NCBI RefSeq assembly: GCF_025917005.1
Contig: NZ_CP078091.1
Location: 2,976,001 to 3,040,000, forward strand
From: Porphyrobacter sp. ULC335
GTDB lineage: Bacteria; Pseudomonadota; Alphaproteobacteria; Sphingomonadales; Sphingomonadaceae
Direction: 5' to 3'
Length of the DNA stretch: 64,000 bases
Shown: piece by piece, positions 26,623 to 37,186 of the stretch
Layout: every line of letters begins with the position of its first letter
Numbering within the stretch: position 1 is the first letter of the stretch
Program-made: the position numbers and the translations under genes
Notes under the pieces: generated by a model
What the model was told of the DNA's origin: nothing
The model's input: the letters and a program-made list of their open reading frames with translations, nothing else
Database searches by the model: none

Positions 26623-27488
26623 GTGCCCTCACTGAAGGAACTCAAAGGTCGGATCAACTCGGTCAAATCGACCCAGAAGATCACCAAGGCCAAGCAGATG
26701 GTCGCCGCGGCCAAGCTGCGCCGTGCCCAGGCTGCGGCCGAGGCCGGCCGGCCCTATGCCACGCGCCTTGCAGCGGTGATGGCGAGCCTCGCGGGCAAGG
26801 TTGCGGGCGACAGCGCCCCCAAGCTGCTCGGCGGCACCGGGTCGGACCAGCGCCACCTCCTTGTGGTGGTGAACACCGACAAGGGGCTGTGCGGGGGTCT
26901 CAACTCGAACCTCGTCAAGGCCGCCAAGCTGAAGGCGCGCGAATTGCAGGCCGCTGGCAAGACGGTGGAGTTCTACCTCGTCGGCAAGAAGGGCCGCGCG
27001 CCGCTGAAGCGCGAGTTCCCGACGCTGATCGGCGCGGGCTTCGACACCAGCACGGTCAAGACCCCGGGCTTCAACGAGGCGGAAGCCATCGCCGACGAGC
27101 TGATCGCCATGTTCGAATCCGGCCGGTTCGATGTCGCGCACCTGATCTACCCGACCTTCAAGTCGGCGCTGGCGCAGGACCCGACCATCAACCAGCTGAT
27201 CCCCGTCCCCGCGCCGACGCTGGCCGAGGACACCGGATCGGTGGTCGATTACGAACCGTCCGAGGAGGAAATCCTCGAAGAACTGCTGCCGCGCTACGTG
27301 CGCACCCAGCTGTTCGGCGCGCTGCTTGAGCGGGAGGCATCCGAACAGGGCGCCTCGATGACCGCGATGGACAACGCCACGCGCAACGCGGGCGAGCTGA
27401 TCCAGAAGCTCACGATCATCTACAACCGCCAGCGTCAGGCGGCGATCACCACCGAACTCATCGAAATTATCGCGGGCGCGGAGGCGCT

Positions 27489-27492
<4 letters not shown>
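26623..27492 (+). CDS. atpG: ATP synthase F1 subunit gamma
   Basis: The 289-residue rotor shaft of F1. It begins at GTG with [31 protein letters not shown], and has the conserved [12 protein letters not shown] segment and the C-terminal [34 protein letters not shown] helix that turns inside the alpha-beta ring. Unusually, its stop overlaps (GTGA) a small lipoprotein-like gene rather than being followed directly by atpD. Confidence 0.97.
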
Positions 27493-29308
<1,816 letters not shown>

Positions 29309-29314
29309 GGCGAC

Positions 29315-29572
29315 ATGCCCCTCCACTTCGAACTCGTCACCCCCGCCAAGCTCGTCCGGTCCGAGGAAGTCCACATGGTGGTCGTCCCCGGCACCGAGGG
29401 CGAATTCGGCGTGCTCGAGGGCCATGCGCCCTTCATGAGCACCATCCGCGACGGTGCGGTGCAGGTCTTCGCCAAGGAGGGCGCCCCGCCGGAGATCATT
29501 CAGGTGCGCGGCGGCTTTGCCGAAGTGAACGAGAAGGGCCTCACCGTCCTTGCCGAGCACGTCGAGGGCTAA
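29315..29572 (+). CDS. atpC: ATP synthase F1 subunit epsilon, short form
   Basis: An 85-residue epsilon subunit: [32 protein letters not shown] is the N-terminal beta-sandwich, ending at LAEHVEG. The C-terminal helical hairpin, which in E. coli (about 138 residues) inhibits ATP hydrolysis, is absent. Short epsilon forms are known in alphaproteobacteria, where the zeta protein is thought to inhibit instead. It closes the operon ahead of a strong terminator. Confidence 0.95.
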   Translation: MPLHFELVTPAKLVRSEEVHMVVVPGTEGEFGVLEGHAPFMSTIRDGAVQVFAKEGAPPEIIQVRGGFAEVNEKGLTVLAEHVEG

Positions 29573-29597
29573 GGGCCTCCGAGCCAGAAAGATACAT

Positions 29598-29629
29598 AAG
29601 GGCGGGCCGCTTGGTCCGCCCTTTTTGTT
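29598..29629 (+). terminator. intrinsic terminator of the atp operon
   Basis: AGGGCGGGCC (29599-29608) pairs with GGTCCGCCCT (29613-29622) around a GCTT loop, with one G-T pair, followed by TTTTGTTTG. It lies 26 nt past the atpC stop. Confidence 0.9.
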
Positions 29630-29699
29630 TGTATCCCCTTCCCTTTCCACCTCTCCCTCGGCACAACACCGCGCAGCTTATTCCCCGAGGAGAGGACGC

Positions 29700-31847
29700 T
29701 TGAAACTTGTCTCCACATTCGCATTGGCACTCGCAATGACCGTCGCATCAACAACAGGCGCAATCGCGCAGGACACCGCCGCCGAAACCGGCATTCCCGG
29801 CCCCGAGCAGGATCCTTATATCTGGCTCGAAGAAGCCCGCAGCCCCGAGGCGCTGGACTGGGTCGCCAAGGAAAACGAGCGCACGCTCGCCGCATTCGAA
29901 GCCGATCCGCGCTATGCGCAATTGAAGGCCGAGGCGCTGGCGATCTTCGACAGCGAAGACCGCATCCCCTTCGTCAGTTTCCGCCCGGATGGCCTGTACA
30001 ATTTCTGGCAGGACAAGGCGAACCCCAAGGGGCTGCTGCGCCGCACCACGCTGGAAAGCTACCGCACCGAAAAGCCGGTGTGGGAGACCATCCTCGACGT
30101 TGATGCGCTCGCCAAGGCGGAAGGCAAGGAGTGGGTCTATCAGGGCTCGACCTGTCTGCCGCCGGCAATGAACAGGTGCATGATCGCGCTGTCCGACGGC
30201 GGCGAAGACGCCACCATCATGCGCGAATTCGATACCTCGACGAAGCAGTTCGTCGAAGGCGGCTTCGTCCTGGATTCGAAGAGCCAGGGCGGGATCGAAT
30301 GGGTGGACGCAGACACCCTGCTGGTCGGCCGCAATTTCGGCGAAGGCACCCTCACCGAAAGCGAATACCCCTTCACCACCCGCGAATGGAAGCGCGGCAC
30401 CGCGATCAGCGACGCACCGGAAATCTTCCGTGGCGATGCCAAGGACGTCTCGTCGGGCGCGGCGCTGCTGCGCGACAATGACAGCACCATCCACGCCCGC
30501 ATCGCCTATCGCGGGATCAGCTTCCATGAGCGGCTGTGGTATGTCTGGAAGGACAACCAGTGGCTCCAGCTGGAGTTGCCCACCAAGGCGAACCCTGTCG
30601 GTATCGTCGACGGGCACCTGCTGTTCTCGCCCGATGTCGATTGGGCGGTTGATGGCCAGACCTTCCCCGCAGACAGCCTCGTCGCGGTCGATCTGGACGA
30701 ATGGAAGGCCAACCCCAACGGCGCGAAGAAGTCGCTGGTGTGGGCCCCCGCCTACCGCCAGACCAAGCAGGGCAGCACGGTCACCGGCGGCGGGCTCTAC
30801 GTCGCGCTGCTCGACAATGTTGTTGGCAAGGTGCTGAAGTTCAACTTCGATGACGGGCGCTGGACCAGCACGCAGGTTGCCCTGCCCGACAATGCAACGG
30901 TCGGCATCGCGGCGTCTTCGGACGAGACCGACCAGATCATGTACACTGTGACCGGCTTCCTTGAGCCGACCACGCTGTACTACACCGATGGCTCTGCGCC
31001 GCCGGCGGTGCTCAAGACATCGCCCGCCTATTTCGCGCCCGAGGGCATGGACGTCGAACAGCACGAGGCGGTCAGCAAGGACGGGACCAAGATCCCCTAC
31101 TTCATCGTCAAGCCCAAGGGGATGAAGGCCGACGGATCGACCGCGACGCTGCTCACCGGCTACGGCGGGTTCCAGGTGCCGCGCCTGCCCGGCTATCTCG
31201 GCACGACCGGCAAGCTGTGGGTCGAAAAGGGCGGTGCCTATGTGCTCGCCAATATGCGCGGCGGGGGCGAGTTCGGGCCGAACTGGCACCAGACCGCGAT
31301 CCGCGAGAACAAGCAGCGCACCTGGGACGATTTCCTGGCGGTGGCAGAGGACCTGGTCACGCGCGGCTACACCAAGCCGCAGCACCTCGGCATCCAGGGC
31401 GGCTCGCAGGGCGGGTTGCTGGTCGGCACCGCTTTCACCCAGCGGCCCGACCTGTTCGGTGCGGCGATCGTGCAGATCCCGCTGTTCGACATGCTGCGCT
31501 ATCACCTGATCGGGCGCGGAGCTTCGTGGATCGGCGAGTACGGCGATCCGCGCATTCCCGAGCAGCGGGCATGGATCGAGGGCTATTCGCCCTACCAGAA
31601 GATCGTGGAAGGCGTGGAATACCCCTCGCCCTTCCTCTGGGCATCGACCGCTGATGACCGCACCCACCCCGCGCACGCGCGCAAGGGGGCGGCGCGCCTC
31701 AAGGAACTCGGCCAGCCCTATTACTACTTCGAGGATACCACCGGCGGCCACTCCGGCGGGGTCGACAACGACCAGCGCGCCAAGCTGCAGGCGCTGCAAT
31801 TCATCTATCTGATGCAGCGGTTGATGGACGCACGTCCGGCCAAATAA
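29700..31847 (+). CDS. exported prolyl oligopeptidase family serine peptidase (S9A)
   Basis: A 715-residue enzyme with a signal peptide (TFALALAMTVASTTGAIAQ) and so presumably periplasmic or secreted. After a seven-bladed propeller domain that starts DPYIWLEE, the alpha/beta hydrolase domain has the nucleophile Ser569 in GGSQGG, Asp652/653 in TADDRTHP and His684 in GGHSGG. It cleaves peptides after proline or a related residue; the substrate is not evident. I chose the TTG at 29700 because AGGAGAGGA precedes it and it opens the signal peptide; the frame is open further back into the atp terminator, which is not credible as coding. Confidence 0.9.
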   Translation: MKLVSTFALALAMTVASTTGAIAQDTAAETGIPGPEQDPYIWLEEARSPEALDWVAKENERTLAAFEADPRYAQLKAEALAIFDSEDRIPFVSFRPDGLYNFWQDKANPKGLLRRTTLESYRTEKPVWETILDVDALAKAEGKEWVYQGSTCLPPAMNRCMIALSDGGEDATIMREFDTSTKQFVEGGFVLDSKSQGGIEWVDADTLLVGRNFGEGTLTESEYPFTTREWKRGTAISDAPEIFRGDAKDVSSGAALLRDNDSTIHARIAYRGISFHERLWYVWKDNQWLQLELPTKANPVGIVDGHLLFSPDVDWAVDGQTFPADSLVAVDLDEWKANPNGAKKSLVWAPAYRQTKQGSTVTGGGLYVALLDNVVGKVLKFNFDDGRWTSTQVALPDNATVGIAASSDETDQIMYTVTGFLEPTTLYYTDGSAPPAVLKTSPAYFAPEGMDVEQHEAVSKDGTKIPYFIVKPKGMKADGSTATLLTGYGGFQVPRLPGYLGTTGKLWVEKGGAYVLANMRGGGEFGPNWHQTAIRENKQRTWDDFLAVAEDLVTRGYTKPQHLGIQGGSQGGLLVGTAFTQRPDLFGAAIVQIPLFDMLRYHLIGRGASWIGEYGDPRIPEQRAWIEGYSPYQKIVEGVEYPSPFLWASTADDRTHPAHARKGAARLKELGQPYYYFEDTTGGHSGGVDNDQRAKLQALQFIYLMQRLMDARPAK

Positions 31848-31871
31848 GCGCCGCACAGCGCGATGCAATCG

Positions 31872-31903
31872 AAGGGGCGGCTCCACGCGGAGTCGCCCCT
31901 TTT
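31872..31903 (+). terminator. intrinsic terminator after the peptidase gene
   Basis: AAGGGGCGGCTCC (31872-31884) pairs with GGAGTCGCCCCTT (31889-31901) around ACGC, one G-T pair, followed by TT. It lies 24 nt past the stop. Confidence 0.85.
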
Positions 31904-32091
31904 GCATTAACCCCGGCGAGGCAAACGGGGTGCCTGTAAAGCAGTCCGACACTTTGCCCTCAACTCGTCGCGCAGGAGGCACGGCGCGTTTCAACAACGC
32001 TCTGTTAACCGTTTTCGACAAGGTCTCGTTAGGTCTCCCCGTCAACACTCGGCCCATCGGGGGCGATGACGCGTGACGAGGAAGATAAGTG

Positions 32092-32334
32092 ATGGCCTAT
32101 CCCAGAAACATTTCGATTGCCGACGCGATCAAGAGCTATAACCAGCTGCCCAGAACGCACCGCGTTCACTGGTCCAAGGCACGCAAGGATGAAGTCGTGC
32201 GCGCGGTCCACGACCGGGCGATCAGCTTCCACGAGGCCCGCGAACGCTATCTTCTCAGCCGTAGCGAGTTCGAACAGTGGGAAGCCGATTATCTCGCCAG
32301 CGGTGGCGAAACCACCGGAATGCAGGACGCCTGA
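32092..32334 (+). CDS. sciP: SciP-like CtrA inhibitor (DUF1153)
   Basis: An 80-residue protein with a trihelical helix-turn-helix of the DUF1153 family: HWSKARKDEVVRAVHDRAISFHEARERYLLSRSEFEQWEADY. In Caulobacter SciP binds DNA and blocks CtrA-activated transcription during the swarmer phase. The ATG at 32092 follows GAGGA; a GTG just upstream would add one residue. The 190-nt leader has TTAACC (32005-32010), like a CtrA half-site but without the second TTAA in the right place. It is convergent with the SOUL gene, 7 nt apart. Whether this copy has the Caulobacter role in a sphingomonad is inference. Confidence 0.85.
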   Translation: MAYPRNISIADAIKSYNQLPRTHRVHWSKARKDEVVRAVHDRAISFHEARERYLLSRSEFEQWEADYLASGGETTGMQDA

Positions 32335-32341
32335 ACCTCTA

Positions 32342-32938
32342 TCACTGGGCCGCGACGGGGATCAGCACCTCGTTGCGGCGCAGCGGGCCGGGAACCATCG
32401 GCGCGTCGTAGAAGGCAAACTCCGCCTCGCCTGCGGGCATCAGGCCTTGCACCATCATCCAGTCGCGCAGGCGCGCTTCCATCAGCGCCAGATCGCTGGC
32501 CCCGCCATTGCCCGAAAACCGGATCGCCGCCATCCGCCGCGCCGGCATCTGGGTCAGGGCGATATCGGCGGGCGCGGGTGGCAGGGTTGCCAGCGTGTAT
32601 TTGGACGGCATGACAAACCGCATCCGCCATTCGCCCGGCGCGGTCTCGTCCTGAAGCACTGGCGACGTCATGGCGATCTTATCGCCACCTGCGGGGCGGT
32701 CCTGTGCGAAGATATAGGCGGCAAGGCGGCGGAAGCTCGCGCCGCTGGCACGCTCTCGGCTACCGGTGTGGCTCACCTCGGCGACCACCAGCGAGGGATA
32801 GTCGCGTAGCTCGAAATCCTGATCAGCCCGCACCAGCGCGAACTCGGGCTGCTCGGTCTGGCGGTATTGGGCATACACGGCGGCTGCTCCCACGGCTGAG
32901 AGGGCGACTCCGGCGGCGATCCAGCGTCCGGCTTTCAT
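32342..32938 (-). CDS. SOUL family heme-binding protein
   Basis: A 198-residue protein with an N-terminal anchor or signal segment (WIAAGVALSAVGAAAVYA) and a SOUL/HBP23-type domain: EFALVRADQDFELRDYPSLVVAEV, then FRRLAAYIFAQDR, KIAMTSPVLQDE and WRMRFVMPSKYTLATLP. The family binds heme or tetrapyrroles in other organisms; no role is established for the bacterial exported forms. The ATG at 32938 begins the signal; an upstream in-frame ATG adds ten residues that spoil it. It stands alone. Confidence 0.88.
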   Translation of the reverse strand: MKAGRWIAAGVALSAVGAAAVYAQYRQTEQPEFALVRADQDFELRDYPSLVVAEVSHTGSRERASGASFRRLAAYIFAQDRPAGGDKIAMTSPVLQDETAPGEWRMRFVMPSKYTLATLPPAPADIALTQMPARRMAAIRFSGNGGASDLALMEARLRDWMMVQGLMPAGEAEFAFYDAPMVPGPLRRNEVLIPVAAQ

Positions 32939-33025
32939 GGCGTATCTCCTGATCCAAGGCCCCCGCATGTTACTAGTCCGCGAAGGCTTGGATCGTTCCC
33001 GCCGACAATCGCCTGTTGCGCTGGA

Positions 33026-33298
33026 CTACCGCGTCGGTGCGTCGAAATCGGCAGGCTTGTTCGCGATCCAGGTGACGAACTTGGCAATTGCAGGGTTGTC
33101 GCGGATCACGCTCGGCTTGTCACCGATGCGCGCCAACTCGTTATTGGTGAAGTTGGCGTGGATCGTTTTGTGGCAGATCGGATGGATCGGCACCTTCACC
33201 TTGCCCTTCTTCGCCTTGGGCACGGGGTGGTGCCACTGGACGATGTCGCCCAGCGGGCGGCCGCAGAGCCAGCAGGTGTAGTTGGCATCGTCACTCAT
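33026..33298 (-). CDS. HNH endonuclease family protein
   Basis: A 90-residue protein with an HNH fold: zinc pair Cys9/Cys12 (CWLCGRPL), His23-His24 (QWHHPVPK), a second zinc pair around His39/Cys42 (HPICHKTIH) and FTNNELA (50-56). It lacks flanking DNA-binding domains. Stand-alone HNH proteins of this type are widespread and of unknown role; the motif predicts metal-dependent DNA cleavage. The start overlaps the end of the upstream lipoprotein gene by 8 nt, so it is in the glmU-led transcript. Confidence 0.85.
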   Translation of the reverse strand: MSDDANYTCWLCGRPLGDIVQWHHPVPKAKKGKVKVPIHPICHKTIHANFTNNELARIGDKPSVIRDNPAIAKFVTWIANKPADFDAPTR

Positions 33299-33890
33299 TG
33301 CCGAAGGGGTCCGCGCGAATGGTTTCTTCAGTGAACAGCTCGCCTTCGTCTTCCCAGATCGCGTTGGCGGCGTTCATGTCGATTGGTTTGAGATCAGGAT
33401 CATCGCAGATGCGGATCGACTGAAATTTCCCCGCGCGTTCGATCACGATGCCATCACTGATCGCCGGATTGTTGCCTTCCTCGCCGAAGCCGGTGCGCAC
33501 CATGCGGCTGAAGATGACGTAGCGCGTATCGCCGTTATCGAAGGCGATCTGCGATTCGCCGCCGCCGGAATACATCGCGTGGGCGTATTTGCCGCCCTCA
33601 AGCTCAAGCTCGGACGTAGAGCCGCCATAGCGGTAACGCCCGTGCCACTCGCCCGCGCCGCACACCGCGACACGTTTGCCGTCGGCGAATTTGCAGGTGA
33701 AGATGGGCATCTCGTCAGCGGCGCAGGCTCCGGCAGGGACGCGCTTCTGCTCCACCATTTCTCCCGCGAGAGCGGGCGAAACATCCGACGAAGGCGTCGC
33801 GGCGACCGGATCGGCTGCGGGGCTGGCGACCGGCTCGCCCTGACAGGCGGCCAGCATGGCAAGCGCTGCGAGAGCGGCTGTACGCCTCAC
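33291..33890 (-). CDS. hypothetical lipoprotein
   Basis: A 199-residue lipoprotein: MRRTAALAALAMLAACQGEP has lipobox LAAC with lipidated Cys16, then an Ala/Pro/Ser-rich linker. The mature domain is beta-rich, with paired cysteines (GACAADEMPIFTCKF, AVCGAGEW) and repeated short strands (YRYGG, ELELEGGKYAHAMYSGGG). It starts with GTG overlapping the glmU stop (GTGA) and is followed by the HNH gene with an 8-nt overlap. No family recognised; an outer-membrane or periplasmic role is likely. Confidence 0.75.
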   Translation of the reverse strand: MRRTAALAALAMLAACQGEPVASPAADPVAATPSSDVSPALAGEMVEQKRVPAGACAADEMPIFTCKFADGKRVAVCGAGEWHGRYRYGGSTSELELEGGKYAHAMYSGGGESQIAFDNGDTRYVIFSRMVRTGFGEEGNNPAISDGIVIERAGKFQSIRICDDPDLKPIDMNAANAIWEDEGELFTEETIRADPFGNE

Positions 33891-35260
33891 CCCTTCTTCT
33901 CCGCCGCTTTCTTCTTCTTCATCGCATCGTGGAAGCGGTCGGCCCAGCCGTCCTTCACCAGCTGTTCGGCGCGCACCATGCGCAGTTCGCCCGGAGCGAC
34001 ATCGCGGCTGACGGCTGATCCGGCTGCGACAATCGCATCGGCGCCGATGGTGACGGGCGCGATCAGTGACGAGTTCGAGCCGATGAAGGCGCCCGGTCCG
34101 ATCACGGTCTTGTACTTGAAGTACCCGTCATAATTGCAGGTGATGGTGCCCGCGCCGATATTCGCGCCCGCGCCAATGGTGGCATCGCCCAGATAGGTCA
34201 GATGGCTCGCCTTGGCGCCCGCATGCATAACCGCGTTCTTCACCTCGACGAAATTGCCGACGAAGCTGTTCTCTTCCAGCACGGTGCCGGGGCGCAGGCG
34301 CGCGAATGGCCCGACCTTGACCCCGCTGGCAAGGCGCGCACCCTCGATATGGCTGTTCGCGCGGATCAGCACGTTATCCGCTACCATCACGCCGGGGCCG
34401 AAGAACACGTTGGGCTCGATCGTGACGTCCCGGCCCAGCACCGTGTCCCAGCTGAAGAACACCGTGTTGGGCGCGATCAGGGTCGCGCCCTCGTCCATCG
34501 CCTGCACCCGCCGCGCCGCCTGCCAGCGCGCTTCAGCCTGTGCGAGCTCGGCGCGGGAGTTGATCCCGGCGACCTCGGTCTCGCTCGATGCGGTGATGAC
34601 CGCGCAGCTGCGGCCATCGGCAATCGCGATATTGACGATATCGGGGAGGTAATACTCCCCTTGTGCATTGTCATTGCCGACCCGCGCCAGCAGCGCGAAC
34701 AGGTCTTCCGCGCGCGCGGCCAGCAGGCCGGAATTGCACAGGTGGCAGGCGCGCTCGCCTTCGTCGGCGTCCTTGAATTCGACCATCTTGAGGATGCGGC
34801 CTTCGTCATCCGCGATCACCCGCCCATAGGCGAGCGGATCGGCGGGCTCGAAGCCGAGCACGACCGCAGCCGGTGCATCCGCGCCGTGAAGCCGCTCCAG
34901 CATCGCGCGCATCGTGGCCGCCTTCACGAAGGGCACATCGCCGTAAAGCACCAGCACATCGCCCGCGAAGCCTTGCAAGGCGCCTTCGGCCTGCTGCACC
35001 GCATGGGCCGTGCCAAGCTGCGGCTCCTGAAGGCAGGTCGCCGCGCGCGCCCCCACGGCCTTCTCGATCTGGTCACGCCCCGCGCCAACGACCACCGCCG
35101 TCCGCTCAGGCCCCAATTCCGCCACGCTCGCCATCAGGTGTTCGAGCATGGCACGGCCCGCGATTGTGTGCAGCACCTTGTGGGTGTCGCTTTTCATGCG
35201 GGTGCCCTTGCCCGCGGCAAGGATAATGGCGGCGAAAGGATGTGTCGTGGTGGTCGTCAT
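33887..35260 (-). CDS. glmU: bifunctional UDP-GlcNAc pyrophosphorylase / GlcN-1-P acetyltransferase
   Basis: A 457-residue enzyme making UDP-N-acetylglucosamine for peptidoglycan and LPS. The N-terminal uridyltransferase domain has AAIILAAGKGTRMKSD (10-25) and VLYGDVPF; the C-terminal left-handed beta-helix has repeated hexapeptides (GVMVADNVLIRANSHIEG) and the acetyltransferase stretch GAGTITCNYDG..KYKT. The ATG at 35260 is the usual start; the frame is open far upstream across the divergent gph gene without homology. It heads a three-gene transcript with the lipoprotein and HNH genes. Confidence 0.97.
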   Translation of the reverse strand: MTTTTTHPFAAIILAAGKGTRMKSDTHKVLHTIAGRAMLEHLMASVAELGPERTAVVVGAGRDQIEKAVGARAATCLQEPQLGTAHAVQQAEGALQGFAGDVLVLYGDVPFVKAATMRAMLERLHGADAPAAVVLGFEPADPLAYGRVIADDEGRILKMVEFKDADEGERACHLCNSGLLAARAEDLFALLARVGNDNAQGEYYLPDIVNIAIADGRSCAVITASSETEVAGINSRAELAQAEARWQAARRVQAMDEGATLIAPNTVFFSWDTVLGRDVTIEPNVFFGPGVMVADNVLIRANSHIEGARLASGVKVGPFARLRPGTVLEENSFVGNFVEVKNAVMHAGAKASHLTYLGDATIGAGANIGAGTITCNYDGYFKYKTVIGPGAFIGSNSSLIAPVTIGADAIVAAGSAVSRDVAPGELRMVRAEQLVKDGWADRFHDAMKKKKAAEKKG

Positions 35261-35350
35261 GAGAGCCCCTGTAAGCAATGGAGCGCCTGCCAGCAAATGC
35301 TTGCGGTTTGAAGTCGCATCCGGCACCGCGCCGCTGACTTTGGAGACCCC

Positions 35351-36046
35351 ATGACGCACATTCCTTTCGACGCAATCGGCTTCGACCTTGATGGCACGCT
35401 GCTCGATACCTTCCGCGATCTCGGCGCGGCGGTGAACCATGCGCTGGTGCTGGGCGGTTTTGCCGAGGTGTCGGTGGAAAGTTCCAAGGATCTGATCGGC
35501 GGCGGGGCCAAGATCATGCTCGCCCGCGCGGTCGAAGCCCAGGGCGGCCTGCCCGAGGACGAGTTCAAGCGGCTCTACAAGGCGATGCTGGCCTATTACG
35601 AAGCGCACAACGCCGTGCATACCGTGCCCTACCCCGGCGTGCGCGAAGCCCTCGCCGAACTGGCGGCGCGCGGTATCCGCATGGCGGTAGTCACCAACAA
35701 GTTTGAAGCCTTCGCCCGCAATGTCCTCACCCAGCTTGATCTGATCGACACATTCGAGACCGTGATCGGCGGCGATTCCATGGGCAAGGGCGATGACGGC
35801 CAGTTCCTCGCCAAGCCCCACCCTGCCCCGGTTCTCGCCGCGCGCGAGGCTTTGGGAGGCGGGCGCTTCGTCTTCATCGGCGATTCCACCTATGATGTGC
35901 GGGCGGCCAAATCGGCCGGCGTTCCGGTCATCGCAGCCGCCTATGGCTATTGCGACAGACCCCCGCACGAACTGGGCGCAGATGCTGTCATCGATTCGTT
36001 TGACGGCCTGATTCCCGCGCTGGCGGGCCTCGATCCCGCCGCCTGA
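35351..36046 (+). CDS. gph: phosphoglycolate phosphatase (HAD family)
   Basis: A 231-residue HAD hydrolase. The nucleophile and acid are Asp12 and Asp14 in GFDLDGTLLDT; motif II is VVTNK, and motif IV is FIGDSTYDVRAAKSAGVPV. Length and the helical cap match Gph, which removes 2-phosphoglycolate formed in DNA repair or oxygenase side reactions. Substrate assignment rests on family resemblance. It is divergent from glmU across 90 nt. Confidence 0.88.
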   Translation: MTHIPFDAIGFDLDGTLLDTFRDLGAAVNHALVLGGFAEVSVESSKDLIGGGAKIMLARAVEAQGGLPEDEFKRLYKAMLAYYEAHNAVHTVPYPGVREALAELAARGIRMAVVTNKFEAFARNVLTQLDLIDTFETVIGGDSMGKGDDGQFLAKPHPAPVLAAREALGGGRFVFIGDSTYDVRAAKSAGVPVIAAAYGYCDRPPHELGADAVIDSFDGLIPALAGLDPAA

Positions 36047-36123
36047 CCCTACGGCATCGCCTCCTGCCTTTTCCGTTGTTGCAAGGCGCTCACGAAAGTG
36101 CCACGCAGCGCGCCGCATATCGG

Positions 36124-36139
36124 TTTACGCGGGCGTAAA
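36124..36139. promoter_or_regulatory. palindrome upstream of the SDR gene
   Basis: TTTACGC-GG-GCGTAAA is a perfect 7-bp dyad with a 2-nt centre, 45 nt before the SDR start. It has the look of an operator for a dimeric regulator; the TTTACG/CGTAAA arms recall sites of regulators of acyl-CoA and branched-chain degradation. The regulator is not identified. Confidence 0.5.
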
Positions 36140-36183
36140 GCGCAATCGCGCTCCGCCCTCTCGCAAGACAGGAGAGAACAGAC

Positions 36184-37113
36184 ATGACCATCAGCTTCAA
36201 GGACAAGGTCGCCATCGTCACCGGTGCAGGCGGCGGGCTCGGCAAGGCCTATGCATTGGAACTCGCCCGTCGCGGCGCCAAGGTTGTCGTCAACGACCTC
36301 GGCGGTTCGCGTGACGGCACCGGCACCTCGGACGCGGCTGCGCAGGTCGTCGCCGAAATCGAGGCAATGGGCGGCGAAGCCATCGCCAACGGCGGCTCGG
36401 TCACCGAGTTCGAGCAGATGGAAAAGATGGTCGCCGACGCCAAGCAGAAGTGGGGCGGCGTCCATGTGCTGATCAACAACGCGGGCGTGCTGCGCGACAA
36501 GACCTTCGCCAAGATGGAACCGGCCGACTTCGAATTCGTGGTCAAGGTCCACCTCACCGGATCGGCCTTCGCCACCAAGGCGTGCTGGGAAACCTTCCGC
36601 GAGCAGGGCTATGGCCGCATCCTCATGACCGCATCGTCGACCGGCCTGTTCGGGAACTTCGGCCAGGCCAACTACGGCGCGGCGAAGCTGGGCCTTGCAG
36701 GTCTCACCAAGACGCTGGCGCTGGAAGGCGCGAAGTACAACGTGCGCTGCAACACCCTGTCGCCGGTCGCGGGCACCCGCATGACCGAGGACCTCTTCCC
36801 CGAAGAAGCCTTCAAGCTCTTCGCGCCCGAGAACGTGGTTCCGGCCGCGCTGTTCCTCGTCAGTGAAGATGCGCCCAGCAACGCCATCGTCGGCGCGGGC
36901 GCTGGCGGCTTCCACTCCTCGTGGACGGTGATGAACGACGCCGTGTGGCTGAAGGACGAAGACCGCACCGTCGAAGGCTTCGCCGCCCGCTGGGAAGAGA
37001 TCAACGCCTTCACCAACCTGATCGCCCCGCAGTCCGGCTCCGAGCAGTCGGGCAACATCCTGCGCGCGATGCAGAAGGTCACCGGCACCGGCCCCGCCAG
37101 CGCGCGGGGGTAA
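36184..37113 (+). CDS. short-chain dehydrogenase, MFE-2-like 3-hydroxyacyl-CoA type
   Basis: A 309-residue SDR. The cofactor motif is [11 protein letters not shown] (13-23), and the catalytic residues are Ser151/152, Tyr164 and Lys168 (ANYGAAK). [14 protein letters not shown] (35-48) is the signature of the dehydrogenase domain of peroxisomal multifunctional enzyme 2, which oxidises 3-hydroxyacyl-CoA; related bacterial proteins also act on steroids. The C-terminal tail is longer than in simple SDRs (about 250). It is monocistronic, with a palindrome upstream and a strong terminator downstream. Confidence 0.88.
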   Translation: MTISFKDKVAIVTGAGGGLGKAYALELARRGAKVVVNDLGGSRDGTGTSDAAAQVVAEIEAMGGEAIANGGSVTEFEQMEKMVADAKQKWGGVHVLINNAGVLRDKTFAKMEPADFEFVVKVHLTGSAFATKACWETFREQGYGRILMTASSTGLFGNFGQANYGAAKLGLAGLTKTLALEGAKYNVRCNTLSPVAGTRMTEDLFPEEAFKLFAPENVVPAALFLVSEDAPSNAIVGAGAGGFHSSWTVMNDAVWLKDEDRTVEGFAARWEEINAFTNLIAPQSGSEQSGNILRAMQKVTGTGPASARG

Positions 37114-37133
37114 GCCAGCCTAGAGCCAATCAC

Positions 37134-37176
37134 AAAGCAAGGCCCGTTCCCGAGAGGGGGCGGGCCTCTTGCTTTT
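37134..37176 (+). terminator. intrinsic terminator after the SDR gene
   Basis: AGCAAGGCCCGTTCCC pairs with GGGGGCGGGCCT-C-TTGCT around GAGA, followed by TTTT. The stem is long with one bulge and two G-T pairs, 21 nt past the stop. Confidence 0.85.
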
Positions 37177-37186
37177 GGCGGGAAGC

